A DNA stretch of 64,000 nucleotides from Cupriavidus basilensis OR16 (GTDB lineage Bacteria > Pseudomonadota > Gammaproteobacteria > Burkholderiales > Burkholderiaceae), in NCBI RefSeq assembly GCF_000243095.1, contig NZ_AHJE01000069.1, positions 24,347 through 88,346 of the forward strand, given 5' to 3'. Under the pieces are notes generated by a model that saw only the letters and a list, made by a program, of their open reading frames with translations, was not told where the DNA came from and made no database searches. This document shows positions 1-13,043 of the stretch, one piece after another. The stretch's first letter is position 1. The number at the start of each line of letters is the position of its first letter. A program made the translations under genes and the position numbers.

Positions 1-33
1 CAGCGCCAGCAATGTGCGTACGTCGTATGCCAT
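1..33 (-). CDS. Start of a gene running off the left edge
   Basis: Only the first eleven codons are in the window (MAYDVRTLLAL). The ATG is preceded by a good ribosome binding site, GGAGG, seven bases upstream, so this is a believable translation start. The gene lies 35 bases downstream of the GMC oxidoreductase stop on the same strand and is probably in the same operon. Too little is visible to name a product. Confidence 0.5.
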   Translation of the reverse strand, partial: MAYDVRTLLAL

Positions 34-68
34 GTTTGCACCTCCAGTGTCGGGTGTCTGGCGCCTGC

Positions 69-1958
69 CTATGCCGCCGCCGTGGCTTTGGCTGCCGCGA
101 TGGCTTGCGATTTCGCCGCGGCCTTGGCTTCGCCCAGCAGCACATCGGCCGCCTTCTCGGCGATCATGTAGATGGCACTGGCCAGGAAGAAGCCGGGAAT
201 CCTCGGGAACACGGAGGCGTCGACAACCCGCAGCCCGTGCGTGCCATGCACGGAAAAATCGCTGCCCAGCACACCGCCCGCCGCGCGCGCGCCGATGGCG
301 CAACTGCACGATGCGTGGTGCCCCCAGGCGTTGTCGCGCACATAGCCGGCCAGCTCATCGTCGCTGCGCAGGCGCGCGCCAGGAAGCTGCTCCTGCGCGA
401 TCACGCCCCGGTCGGCCAGCGGCGCTGCCATCTTGCGCACGAAGCGGATGGCATCGATCACCGCGCGCAGATCCTCGTCCGCCCCCGCCCCGCCCTCTTC
501 GAAATAGTGGAAATTGATCAAGGGCGTATCGAGCGGATTCGCGGAGCGCAGCCGCACCGTGCCCGCGCGGTTCCGTGTGTGTGCCTTGAGAATGGCCCAG
601 GTCAGCGCATCGTCGCTCTGCGCGAAAAGCTTCGAGTACCCCGGGAAATAGCCGGTGAAATGCTCGACCAGCGCCATGCAGAACACATCCGGTACGGGCG
701 CGGACCTGCGCGAGCGCCGTGCCACCGCGATCGCCACGCCGTTGGAGGTGTAGACCCCATGCCGGCGGTCGCGCCAGCTGCAATAGGGCGGATCATCCTT
801 CTTGAAGCGGGCGCCATCTAGAATGCGCCACGGCTGCGCCATCCGGCTTACCACCCCCACCTCGTAGCGATCCTGGAGATTGCGCCCTACCCCAGGCAGG
901 TCCACCTTCACGGCAATGCCGTGCGCGCGAAGGTGCTCGGCCGGGCCGATGCCCGACAGCATCAGCAGCTGCGGCGTATTGAACGCGCCGCCCGCCAGGA
1001 TCACTTCGCGGCGCGCGTGCACTTCATGGCGCACGCCGGGCGCCGTGCTTGGCGAGACATGGGCCTGGTAGAGGCGCTTGCCTTTCAGGTATTCGACGCC
1101 GGTTGCCGTGCCGTGGGCGTCCAGCAGCACGCGCGTGGCCAGCGCGTCCATCTCGATATGCAAACATGAAGGCAGGCGGGTTGCCACTTCGAGCACGCGC
1201 TCGCGCGCGCCGATGCGCGCATGCCCGCGCGTGGAGAGCGGCGTGTAGCAAACGCCTTCGAAACTACGCCTTCCCCAGATCCTGGCGTTCGGATCGCCCT
1301 GCCAGCGCAGAAAGCTCAGCAACGCGTGCAGGCGCCGCGGCACGCTGCGCGCCGCCAGTTCCATGGAGCCGAGGATCAGGCGCGTGAGCGCATTGTCCGC
1401 CAGGGCTTCCAGCACAAACGCGCGCTCGGTGCTGAGCCATCCGTCCCAGCCGTGCGCCGTGGGATCGAAGCCAAGGCGGCGCGCGAGCGCCCACAGCGGA
1501 CGGTGCCGGCATTGCTCCAGCGTCTTGGCGTACCGGCGCATGCGGGCGGCTTTCCACGAGTGGTCGCCGGTCAGCTCGGCAATGCCGTCCCAGTCCGAGT
1601 CGTGCGGGTAGAGGAAGATCATCGCGTTGTGCGCGGTGCAGCCGCCCAGTGTCGCCGCCCGGGGATAGAGCACGCCTTCGTTGCCGCATTTCGGGTCCCG
1701 CCGCTGCTGCGCGTCGTCGGCGTAGTGGCGCACAAAGAAATTCCAGCTCATCGCCGGATTCTCGGAAGCGCAGGCGTGAAACGCGGGTACCTCGTAATCC
1801 TCCGGCATGCAGGCCGCGCCAGGCTCGCACGCGTCGTTGCCGGCCTCGAGCAGGAATACGCGCATGCCCGCCTCCGCCAGCCGCGCGGCGAGCGTGCCGC
1901 CGCCCGCGCCGGAGCCGACAATCACGTAGTCCCACCCTGGTTCGCCTGGAGCAGACAT
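69..1958 (-). CDS. GMC-family FAD oxidoreductase (choline dehydrogenase-like)
   Basis: The 629-residue product is a flavin-dependent alcohol or sugar oxidoreductase of the glucose-methanol-choline family. The N-terminal Rossmann motif VGSGAGGGTLA (about residues 14-24) binds FAD, and an acidic stretch FLLEAGND follows at the end of the second strand. A GMC signature GGAFNTPQLLMLSGIGP sits in the middle. The C-terminal catalytic region holds WGHHASCSCAIG, with the active-site His pair, and ends with the FAD-binding stretch around RVVDASVFPRIPG. The length is normal for the family and the frame is unbroken. The start lies 21 bases after the stop of the upstream diheme cytochrome c gene, so the two are probably co-transcribed, with the cytochrome as a possible electron acceptor. 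The substrate cannot be told from sequence. An Ala/Lys-rich tail follows the conserved domain. Confidence 0.88.
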   Translation of the reverse strand: MSAPGEPGWDYVIVGSGAGGGTLAARLAEAGMRVFLLEAGNDACEPGAACMPEDYEVPAFHACASENPAMSWNFFVRHYADDAQQRRDPKCGNEGVLYPRAATLGGCTAHNAMIFLYPHDSDWDGIAELTGDHSWKAARMRRYAKTLEQCRHRPLWALARRLGFDPTAHGWDGWLSTERAFVLEALADNALTRLILGSMELAARSVPRRLHALLSFLRWQGDPNARIWGRRSFEGVCYTPLSTRGHARIGARERVLEVATRLPSCLHIEMDALATRVLLDAHGTATGVEYLKGKRLYQAHVSPSTAPGVRHEVHARREVILAGGAFNTPQLLMLSGIGPAEHLRAHGIAVKVDLPGVGRNLQDRYEVGVVSRMAQPWRILDGARFKKDDPPYCSWRDRRHGVYTSNGVAIAVARRSRRSAPVPDVFCMALVEHFTGYFPGYSKLFAQSDDALTWAILKAHTRNRAGTVRLRSANPLDTPLINFHYFEEGGAGADEDLRAVIDAIRFVRKMAAPLADRGVIAQEQLPGARLRSDDELAGYVRDNAWGHHASCSCAIGARAAGGVLGSDFSVHGTHGLRVVDASVFPRIPGFFLASAIYMIAEKAADVLLGEAKAAAKSQAIAAAKATAAA

Positions 1959-1979
1959 ATCCCCGCCACGCCGCCTTCG

Positions 1980-4515
1980 TCAAAACGTCTTGAGAAAGGC
2001 AATCAAGGCCCGTTTGTCGTCATCGCTCAATACCGGCTCCTGCCCGAACGATTGCTCGTCGGCGCTCAGGCCGGCCTGGTTGTTGAACTCCGCCGTGCCG
2101 AAGTAGTGGCCGCGGTTCACCACAAAATCCGGGCACTTGCTGAGTTCCAGCATCGGCTTGACCAGGTTGGCGTAGGTCTTGCCCAGATCCGCGTCGGTCG
2201 CCCCCTCCGGCACGGAGGCCAGGTCCGATCTCAGCTTGACCGCAAGGCCCACCACCTTGGCCGCGTGCTCGGCCTTGGCGCCGACATCGCTGGTCTCCGA
2301 GAGCGGCTGGATATTGGCCAGCAGGTTGACCGGCATCCGCTTGGGCGCCGGCCCGATGGTTACGTCGCCGCCGGCCCCTACCAGCCACGGCGCATAGCGA
2401 TGCATGAAGCCTTGCAACGGCTTGAGCGCGTCCGGCACGAAGCCCTCCGGCACCGTAATCTGGCTGCGCTCGGTGGTGCGGTCGATGGTGCCCGGCACCT
2501 TGGCGCCCAGGATGTCGTCATGCACTCGCTTCTCGGGCCAGAGCAGTTGCTCGATGGACGCATCGAAGACCTTGATGCGGCTGGCGACCGACGGGTCCTC
2601 GCTGAACGGCCCAAGCGCGTTATTGAGCAGGAACGGCGCCGTCGACCAGACGCTGATCAGCGAGGGCACGCGGGTATAGCCGCGGCCGCCGGCTGGCATC
2701 CGGTATTGCCAGCGCTCGCCCGTGAAGGGGTCGTTGAGGGTGACGGTCCCAACCGAGGGCAGCGTCTTGTACGATTCCGACGAGAAGTTGTCCCAGATAT
2801 TTCCGCGTAACGCATTGGTCGCGAGCGGGCTGCACACGTTGGCTCGCAGCAGCGTGGCGGGAATGCGCGCATCGGATGACAGATAGTTGCCCTGCAGGAA
2901 GTCTGGGGCTTTGACAACCTCGCGCATCTGCGCCTTGAACGCATCCGTCTGCGTCCATTTCCAGTACCGCATGAAGCAGGCAAGATAGTTCGGGCCCGCG
3001 CAGTTCTGCAGGTTCAGGCTGGCCGGCGGCGGCGGCGCCTTGCTGGAATGGCAGCGCGCGCACGTCTCGGCGAACACGGCCTTGCCCCGCTCGAGCATCT
3101 GCATGCCGGCCGGCGTGGAGGTATCCGCCAGGAAGCCAGCGCCGCCCGGCGCATCGCTCAAGTGGTCAGGCGGGGTCGCCTTCAGCAGGAACAGGGCCAT
3201 GTTGATCGTGCCGGCTTCCGTCGCCATCCAATAGCTCGAGTTCTTCTGCGCCACGGCCAGCTCGATGGGCGAGATCGGCTTGCCGCCAAGGATGGGGTTG
3301 AAGTGCAGCAGCCATTCCTCGCTGAACAGGCCGATATTCAGGTACACCCGGTTCAATGCGCCCAGCACGCCGACCGAGTCGGCGCCGTCCTTGAGGACAT
3401 GCGGTGTCCATACCGTGTCGGGCGGCGTGTAGAACTGTGTCAGCGCACCGGTCTTGACGAAGTCGTTGAGCTGCCGGTTGTTCAGCTCGCCCCCGGCCAG
3501 CTTTTCCTCACCGATGCGCCTGGCCACGCCCATGCGCGCCGTCAGGTCGTAGAGCGCGTTCATGGTGCGAGGGTTGTTGATATTGTCGGTCGACACCAGC
3601 GAGGTATCCATGGTGCCCGGGCGGAAGGTATGCACGAGCTGGAACATGAAGTTCTGCCGGCCTTCGGGCGTCGACGCGTTATGGATGAACGTCCACCCAC
3701 ATATACTGCGCGCCCACCGTGGAGCTCAGCTCGGGCCATTGCGGATGCGCGGGATCTCCGGGCGGACGGATCGGGCTCGGGCCCACGTGGCAAAAGCCGC
3801 AGGCCATGCCAACGCGATAAGGCCGCACCAGATCGGCGCGGTTGTAGTATTTCGGATCGGTGTAATAGCGTTGCGCATCCCACGCCTTCGCGGCTTTCTC
3901 GTCAAAAGCGGGGTTGGGGAACAGCCGCAGGCCGATGATGCCGGTGGGGTATCCGTAGTAGGAGCCGACCGGCAGCTTCTCGCCGCTGGAGAACGTGGTG
4001 CCCCGCGCGCCGGTCTTGACCCCGGGATAGGCTTGCTCGTTCTCGAAGGGGTCGGCCGGGCAATCCTTGACCCGCTGATCGAGCCACAGGTTGAAGCGTT
4101 TCGGGTCCGGCCCGGTGGGCTTTTCAAAACAGGGCTCGTTGAGCAGGCCCAGGTAGCTCCAGCGGGTGTCGCGGGAATAGCCCTGGCTCGGATGCGAACT
4201 GATGGACTTGAGCAGGTCGAACGCGCCGAACGTGAAGTTCGTCATGTCGTCCCAGAACCTGTCGTTGCCACCACTCCACACCAGCCACATATTGCGGCCA
4301 GCGATTTCTTCCTGGGTCAGCGCAACGCCACGATCCATATCGTGGAAATAGTCTTCTGACGCATGCCGGAACGTCTGCGCGCCACGGCCGGCCTGCTGCG
4401 CCTCGTCAAGGACGTGGCCCGGCTCCGATCTTGAACATCCGCCCGCGGCGATCGCGCCAATCAACGCGCCAACCAATGCGATACCAAGTACGATTGATCT
4501 GCTGCGTGGCGTCAC
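1980..4515 (-). pseudogene. Diheme c-type cytochrome, frameshifted near 3680
   Basis: Two adjoining frames make one protein of roughly 850 residues. The upstream part (4515 to 3679) has a lipoprotein-like signal (IGAIAAGGC) and a heme site CGFCH. The downstream part (about 3720 to 1980) has a second heme site CARCH and GNIWDNFSSESYK. At the join the first frame reads MWVDVHP-stop, while the other resumes at once with FIHNASTPEGRQNF, so one or two bases are missing around 3678-3690. I chose the GTG at 4515 because GGGAGGG lies just upstream; an ATG at 4587 is an alternative. CXXCH pairs in a protein this large recall MauG/CcpA or RoxA-type diheme enzymes, but the assignment is open. It likely acts in the periplasm and passes electrons from or to the GMC enzyme encoded next. 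Whether the frameshift is real or a sequencing error is unknown. Confidence 0.7.
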
Positions 4516-4809
4516 TGCGGTCCCTCCCTTGCCCCCCCCGGGATGGACCACATGCTGCACGATGGCCTCGCATCCCAGGGTCTTCATAAACCTAGGAATC
4601 ACCTGAGGATAAGTCAAGGAAATTGCTGCAACGCGAAGTGTCCGGCTATCTCGCCTGGCAGGCCGGTTCCGCCGGAAAAGGCGGCATCGGGAATCAGGAT
4701 GTGACGAAAGACTGATCTGTTGGAAATGAAAATGCATAACGCTCGCGCAGCACGCGCAGCGCATGCCGGCGAGCCGAAGCGCCTCGCCTCGCCCGGTGCA
4801 GCTCGGCCC

Positions 4810-7557
<2,748 letters not shown>

Positions 7558-7665
7558 AAGGGAACTTCCTTGTAGGGCGTGATGGAAATGTCGGGAAAGC
7601 CGCGGGCGGTCATGCGGCAGCGCGGCCGGGGTATAGGCCGGCCGCGCGCGGGATCGTGGCTGCGG

Positions 7666-8298
7666 CTACAGGGACGTCGCCGAGCGTGCGGCCTGCTCGT
7701 ACAAGCCAGTCAGCACACGCAGCAGTCGTGCCAGCTCGCCGATCTCCACGTTCTCGGCGCTGCCGGCGGAAAAATTGCTGGTCAGGCATTGCTCGCGGAT
7801 TTCGCGGTAGCGGGCGCAGGCCTCGGTACCGGCGGGCGTGGTGATGTAGGTGGCTTCCTTGCCGACGCGCTCGCCCTCCACCAGCGCCAGGCCCTGCAGC
7901 TTCTTGAGTGCGTAGGTGACCAGGTGGGTGTCTTCGACATTGAGCACGAAACAGATGTCGGCAAGCCGCTTGGGACGCGCGCGGTGGTTGACGTGGTGCA
8001 GCACCAGCACGTCCAGGAAGGTCAGGTCGCGTACGCCGGATGCGCCCATGCAGCGCACCACCCAGCGGCTGTATGCGTTGTAGGCCGTGTTCAGGCCGAA
8101 CTCGAATTCGGAGAGCTCCGGGCTGCGCTCGGACACCAGGTGCGAAGACGAAACGATATTGGGGCCGGACGGGCGCGCCAGCGCGCTGGCTGCGGATCTG
8201 GCGGGGCCAGCGGCGCCCTCGGCGTGATCGGCTACTGGCTCGGCTACTGGCTCGGTTGCTGGCTCGGTTGCTGGCTCGGTTGCAGGCTTACGTGCCAT
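7666..8298 (-). CDS. MarR-family winged-helix regulator with repetitive N-terminus
   Basis: The 210-residue product has a MarR-like winged-helix core from about residue 65 onward: FGLNTAYNAYSRW, DVLVLHHVNHRARPKRLADIC, then the recognition-helix region NVEDTHLVTYALKKLQGLALVE. The first 25 residues are tandem ATEP/VAEP units encoded by 12-base repeats (8229-8285), probably a disordered tail and prone to length changes. It sits between the hydantoinase gene (same strand, about 110 bases downstream) and the divergent amidase, so it is a likely local repressor of one or both. An inverted repeat in the divergent spacer (8386-8412) is a possible operator. The ATG at 8298 gives the whole repeat tail; an internal start is possible but no better ribosome site is seen. 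Confidence 0.8.
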   Translation of the reverse strand: MARKPATEPATEPATEPVAEPVADHAEGAAGPARSAASALARPSGPNIVSSSHLVSERSPELSEFEFGLNTAYNAYSRWVVRCMGASGVRDLTFLDVLVLHHVNHRARPKRLADICFVLNVEDTHLVTYALKKLQGLALVEGERVGKEATYITTPAGTEACARYREIREQCLTSNFSAGSAENVEIGELARLLRVLTGLYEQAARSATSL

Positions 8299-8599
8299 GT
8301 CTTCAGTCCTTTCATGGGTTGGTGCGGTACGACAAGGATGACTAGGTGTATCCCCGATGGCCCGGCCACCATATTTGGCTTGACAGTTTATTAACAAATT
8401 ATGAGGATAAACACAAAATAAATCCAAGCAAAACATCGGGGATGTCATCGTGGATTCTGCACGAAAAAAGGGCGGGAAACGCAGGTTGCGCACTATCGCG
8501 GGGACGCGGGCGTGCCCCGCCATGGACTGGTTGCGCGGCGCGGGCCCACTGGATAGACTCGACCGGACCCCCTCCTGAGCGCGACTGATCGCGAGCCCC
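8299..8599. promoter_or_regulatory. Divergent regulatory spacer, MarR gene / amidase
   Basis: This 301-base spacer separates two divergent genes. It contains an AT-rich patch unusual for this GC-rich DNA, with TTGACA at 8380-8385 and a 6-bp inverted repeat GTTTAT/ATAAAC (8386-8391 and 8407-8412, 15-base spacer). A matching minus 10 box is weak on the plus strand. The inverted repeat is a candidate MarR operator. No other gene is visible here. Confidence 0.4.
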
Positions 8600-9877
8600 A
8601 TGCCCACGGATATCCATACATTACAGACAGAACTTCGCGATGGCGCGATCTCCCGCGCCGACGTGATCGCCCAGGCTGCGCAGCACGCGCACCAGCCGGC
8701 CGCGGACGCCGTGTTCCTGCACACCACCTTCGACGCCGCCGCACAGGTCGCCAAGGCGGCCGACGCGGCCAGCCGCGCGGGCAAGCCGCTGCATCCGCTG
8801 GCTGGCCTGCCGGTCTCGGTCAAGGACCTGTTCAACATCGCCGGCGAAGCCTCGCGCGCCGGCTCGCCAGTGCGCAGCGATGCGCTGGCGGCCACAGCCG
8901 ATGCGACCGTGGTGCGCCGGTTGCGCGAGAGCGGCGCGGCGCTGGTCGGGCGCACCAACATGACCGAGTTCGCCTTCTCGGGCGTGGGCATCAACCCGCA
9001 TTTCGGCACGCCGGTGAACCCAGCGGACAAACAGGTCGCGCGCATCCCCGGCGGCTCGTCGTCGGGCGCCGCGGTGTCCGTGGCGCTGGGCCTGGCGGTG
9101 GCCGGACTGGGCAGCGACACCGGCGGCTCCATCCGCATCCCCGCCGCCCTGTGCGGACTGACCGGCTTCAAGCCGACCGCCCGGCGCGTGCCGCTGGACG
9201 GCGCCTTCCCGCTCTCCTACACCCTGGATACCGCCTGCGCCATGGCTCAAGGCCGCCGCCGGCATCCGCCTGGCCATCCCGCGCCAGGTTTTGCTCGATG
9301 ACCTCGATGACACGGTGGCGCGCGCGTTCGACCGCGCGCTTGGCCGGCTCTCCGCGGCCGGCGTGCAGATCGAGCACATCGACCTGCCGGAGCTGACCGA
9401 GCTGGCCACCATCAACGCCGGCGGCGGCTCCACCACCGCGCAAGCGCATGCCATCCACCGTCACGTGCTGGCTACCCGGCGCGAGCAATACGACCCGCGC
9501 GTGGCCTCGCGCATCGATCGCGGCGCCGCCATGAGCGCGGCCGACTACGTAGACCTGATGCGCGCCCGCCTCGACTGGATCGCGCGGGTAGCGGCGCGCA
9601 TCGAAGGCTTCGACGCCGTGGCCTGCCCCACCGTGCCGATGGTGGCGCCGCCAATGCCCCCCTGGTGGCGGACGACGCGCTGTTCTTCCGCACCAACGCC
9701 CTGCTGCTGCGCAATACCTCGGCGTTCAACTTCCTCGATGGCTGCTCCATCTCGCTGCCCTGCCACCAGCCGGACGAGTTGCCGGTGGGCCTGATGCTCT
9801 CGCACGGTGCGCTGCGCGACGCGCAGCTGCTGGGCACGGCTATTGCTTTGGAATCCATCATCAAGCCGGCCGCCTGA
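8600..9877 (+). pseudogene. Amidase-signature hydrolase, deletion and frameshifts
   Basis: The enzyme would hydrolyse an amide through a Ser-cisSer-Lys triad. The first frame (8600-9246) carries the Lys motif VSVKDLF, the glycine/serine loop GGSSSGAAVSVALG, and GSDTGGSIRIPAALCGLTGFKPT. After TLDTACAM the frame is lost; the next frame resumes at about 9249 with LKAAAGIRLAIPRQV. Compared with the amidase at 60.5-61.9 kb, some 30 residues are missing here. A second shift near 9655 (APPM then APLVADDALFF) restores the original frame and leads to the natural C-terminus IALESIIKPAA. So three pieces of one gene are present with one deletion and one further indel. It is followed by a TRAP transporter in the same direction, which probably imports the substrate or a product. 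Confidence 0.75.
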
Positions 9878-9995
9878 GGCGCCGGAGCCAGACTGCCGTA
9901 CCCCGCGCCGCCCCTGAGCCAGGTGGCGCGGGCAGGAAAGCTTCAGAACAAGAACCAAGACATAGGTAGCCGCAACGACCAACCAGGAGAGATCG

Positions 9996-10985
9996 ATGCA
10001 AGGGAAGGCCACACTGAAGACCATGCTGCTTGGCGGCGTGCTTGCCACTTCGGCCATGACGATGTCCGCCGCGCGGGCGGACATCAAGTGGGACCTGCCG
10101 ACCGGCTATCCGGTCAGCAACCTCCACACCGAAAACCTGCAGCAGATGGCCACCGACGTGGAGAAGGCCACCGGCGGCAAGCTCAAGATCGTGATCCACC
10201 CCAACGGCTCGCTGCTCAAGGCCAACGAGATCAAGCGCGGCGTGCAGACCGGCCAGGTGCAGATGGGCGAGATCCTGATGTCGCTGCTGGCCAACGAGAA
10301 CCCTGTGTTCGGTGTGGACGCGGTCCCCTTCCTGGCGACCAGCTACCAGGACTCCTACAAGCTGTGGCAAGCCTCGCGCGCGGTCACCGACAAGGTGCTG
10401 GACAAGCAAGGCATGAAGCTGCTGTACGCGGTGGCCTGGCCCCCGCAAGGCATCTACGCCAACAAGCCGATCAACACAGCGGCGGACATGAAAGGCCTGA
10501 AGTGGCGCGCGTATAACCCCGCCACCTCCAAGATCGCGGAACTGGTGGGCGCGCAGCCCGTGACCATCCAGGCCGCCGACCTGGCCCAGGCGCTGGCTAC
10601 CGGCACCGTGAATTCGTTCATGTCCTCGGGCGCCACGGGCGTGGACACCAAGGTGTGGGAGAGCGTGAAGTATTTCTACACCGTCGATGCCTGGCTGCCG
10701 AAGAACATGCTGGTGGTCAGCAAGAAGTCCTTCGCCGCGCTGGACAAGCCGACCCAGGATGCCCTGCTCAAGACAGTTGCCGAAGCCGAGAAGCGCGGCT
10801 GGCAGATCTCGGAGCAAAAGACGCGCGAATACCTGGCCGTGCTCGGCAAGAACGGCATGACGGTGCAGCCGCCCTCGCCCCAGTTGAAGCAGGACATGCA
10901 AAAGCTCGGCCAGGTGATGGTGGAAGAATGGGCCAAGGGCGCCGGCGATGACGGCAAGGCCATCCTGGACGCGTACAAGAAGTAA
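9996..10985 (+). CDS. dctP: TRAP transporter substrate-binding protein (DctP family)
   Basis: This 329-residue periplasmic binding protein captures a small carboxylate-type solute for the TRAP membrane proteins encoded next. It has a Sec signal peptide (MQGKATLKTMLLGGVLATSAM, cleavage probably after SAARA). The mature part shows DctP hallmarks: GGKLKIVIHPNGSLL, MKGLKWRAYNP with the Arg that normally pairs with the ligand carboxylate, and AQALATGTVNSFMSSG. Length is normal and the frame is intact. AGGAGA lies about seven bases before the ATG. It follows the broken amidase by 118 bases and precedes dctQ by 156 bases. Confidence 0.92.
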   Translation: MQGKATLKTMLLGGVLATSAMTMSAARADIKWDLPTGYPVSNLHTENLQQMATDVEKATGGKLKIVIHPNGSLLKANEIKRGVQTGQVQMGEILMSLLANENPVFGVDAVPFLATSYQDSYKLWQASRAVTDKVLDKQGMKLLYAVAWPPQGIYANKPINTAADMKGLKWRAYNPATSKIAELVGAQPVTIQAADLAQALATGTVNSFMSSGATGVDTKVWESVKYFYTVDAWLPKNMLVVSKKSFAALDKPTQDALLKTVAEAEKRGWQISEQKTREYLAVLGKNGMTVQPPSPQLKQDMQKLGQVMVEEWAKGAGDDGKAILDAYKK

Positions 10986-11141
10986 GCGTCACCGTCATTG
11001 CTGTAGTTGGTGCCGTAGTTGGTGCCGTAGCGGGAAACACGCGATCCATTTCTGGCCACGGCGGCGTTGCCCGCCGCCGTGGCCTTGCTTGCGCAGCCTC
11101 CCGCGCCTTCTTTTTCACCGCCTCACCCCTCCCCATTCGCC

Positions 11142-11693
11142 ATGGAAGCTCCTTGCGTCAACAAGCGCTGGCTGGACCGGCTGCTTGACCTGTTCGCCGT
11201 GCTCGGCGCGCTCTGCATCCTCGGGGTCTGCCTGATCATGATCCTGATGTCCTTCTCGCGCGAGACCACGTTTATCTTCAAGGGCGGCGACGATATCGTT
11301 GCGTGGCTGTGCGCCGCCTCCGCCTTCCTCGTACTCGGCCAGACCTTCCAGCACGGCGGCATCGTCCGCGTGGAAATGCTGCTGGAGGCCGTCAAGCCGC
11401 GCGTGCGCTGGTGGCTGGAGCTGATCTCGCTGACCATCTGCGTGGTGTTCGCCGCCTACGCGACCTGGGCCTTGTTCAGCTTCGCCTGGCAGAGCTGGGA
11501 GATCGGCGATGTGTCGCAGGGCCAGATCGTGGTGCCGCTGTGGATTCCGCAGAGCTTTGCGGTGCTGGGCTGCGCCGGCTTCATGCTGGCGGTGCTGGAT
11601 GAGCTGTTGCGCGTGGCGCGCAGGCAAAAGCCACGCTACCAGCTGGCGCAGGAAGCCAAGCTGGCCGCCGGCGACTTTGGGGAGACCGTGTGA
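11142..11693 (+). CDS. dctQ: TRAP transporter small permease (DctQ family)
   Basis: The 183-residue inner-membrane protein has four hydrophobic segments (about residues 16-38, 53-70, 90-115, 132-152), the usual DctQ topology. The motif TFQHGGIVRVEMLLE matches the conserved loop after the second segment. The small subunit bridges the binding protein and the large permease. The ATG at 11142 was chosen because the hydrophobic first helix follows at the usual distance; no strong ribosome site is visible. Its stop codon overlaps the dctM start by one base (TGATG), which implies coupled translation. Confidence 0.9.
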   Translation: MEAPCVNKRWLDRLLDLFAVLGALCILGVCLIMILMSFSRETTFIFKGGDDIVAWLCAASAFLVLGQTFQHGGIVRVEMLLEAVKPRVRWWLELISLTICVVFAAYATWALFSFAWQSWEIGDVSQGQIVVPLWIPQSFAVLGCAGFMLAVLDELLRVARRQKPRYQLAQEAKLAAGDFGETV

Positions 11694-13003
11694 TGAGCAC
11701 CGTCCTGATTTCCCTGATCCTGCTGGTGGTGATGATTGTCTTCCTGGTCATTGGCGCGTGGATTCCCGTGGCCATCGCCGTCACCTCCTGGGTGGGGCTG
11801 GTGGTGTTCGCCGAGCGCGATGCGCTGGTCAACCTGGCCAACGCGTGGTGGTCGTCCAGCGCCTCATACACGCTCGCCTCGCTGCCGCTCTTCGTGTGGA
11901 TGGGCGAGATACTGTTTCGCACCAAGCTGTCCGAGCAGATGTTCAACGGGCTCTCGCCGTGGCTGAACTGGCTGCCCGGGCGCCTGATGCACGTCAACAT
12001 CCTGGGCTGCGGCATCTTCGGCTCGGTGTCGGGCTCGTCCGCCGCCACCTGCGCCACCATCGCCAAGTCCGCGCTGCCCGAGCTGACCCGGCGCGGCTAC
12101 GACGAGCGCGTCACGCTGGGCTCGCTGTCGTGCGCCGGCACGCTCGGCATCCTGATCCCGCCGTCGATCACCATGGTCGTCTATGCGGTCTCGGCCGACG
12201 TGTCGATCATCCGCGTGTTCCTGGCCGGCTTCCTGCCCGGCCTGCTGCTGATGCTGCTGTTTTCCGGCTATATCGTGGTGTGGGCACTGTCAAACCCGGA
12301 CAAGACGCCGAAGGCGGAAGTGTTCAACTGGCGCTCGCGGCTCGCCTCGATCCGCCAGCTGATGCCGTGCATCGTGCTGATCGCCTTTATCACCTGGATC
12401 ATGATCACCGGCTACTCCACCGCCACGGAAGCGGCTGCCTACGGCGTGGTGGCCTCGCTGGCGCTGGCGTGGGTGGGCGGCTCGCTCACGCGCAAGGCAT
12501 TCTGGGAAAGCCTGATGTCGGCCACCCGGCTGACCGCCATGATCATGTTCGTGCTGGGCGCCACCTCGTTCCTGTCGGTGACCATGAGCTTTACGGGGAT
12601 CCCGCGCGCGCTGGCGGAATGGGTGGCCTCGATGCACCTGTCGCCGTGGGCGCTGATCGCTGTGCTGACCGTGATCTATATCCTGCTGGGCACAGCGCTC
12701 GATGGCATTTCCATGATCGCGCTGACCACCGCCACGGTGCTGCCGATGGTGCAGGCGGCGGGCTTCGATCTGGTATGGTTCGGGATATTCATCGTGCTGC
12801 TGGTGGAGATCGCCGAGGTGACGCCACCCGTGGGATTCAACCTGTTTGTGCTGCAGAGCATGACAGGCAAGGACAGTAACTACATAGCGCGGGTCTCGCT
12901 GCCGTTCTTCATGATGATGGTGGTGGCCATCGGCATCGTCACCGTGTGGCCGGAAATCGTCACCTGGCTGCCCGACGTGGTGATGCAGAAAGAGTTGAAG
13001 TAA
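11693..13003 (+). CDS. dctM: TRAP transporter large permease (DctM family)
   Basis: This 436-residue polytopic protein is the ion-coupled permease of the TRAP system. It has about a dozen hydrophobic segments, with DctM motifs GSVSGSSAATCATIAK (the duplicated loop that binds Na+ in characterised members), GTLGILIPPSI and a C-terminal VTPPVGFNLFVLQ. The frame is intact. The ATG overlaps the dctQ stop; a GTG one codon earlier is possible. It closes the dctPQM operon. Confidence 0.92.
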   Translation: MSTVLISLILLVVMIVFLVIGAWIPVAIAVTSWVGLVVFAERDALVNLANAWWSSSASYTLASLPLFVWMGEILFRTKLSEQMFNGLSPWLNWLPGRLMHVNILGCGIFGSVSGSSAATCATIAKSALPELTRRGYDERVTLGSLSCAGTLGILIPPSITMVVYAVSADVSIIRVFLAGFLPGLLLMLLFSGYIVVWALSNPDKTPKAEVFNWRSRLASIRQLMPCIVLIAFITWIMITGYSTATEAAAYGVVASLALAWVGGSLTRKAFWESLMSATRLTAMIMFVLGATSFLSVTMSFTGIPRALAEWVASMHLSPWALIAVLTVIYILLGTALDGISMIALTTATVLPMVQAAGFDLVWFGIFIVLLVEIAEVTPPVGFNLFVLQSMTGKDSNYIARVSLPFFMMMVVAIGIVTVWPEIVTWLPDVVMQKELK

Positions 13004-13043
13004 GCACGCTGAAGTCACGCGCTGAAGTCATCTACGGAGTGCC

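Noticed and set aside
8299..9171. Upstream extension of the MarR frame to 9171
   Set aside because: The extension overlaps the amidase on the other strand and is not protein-like; the ATG at 8298 fits the gene.
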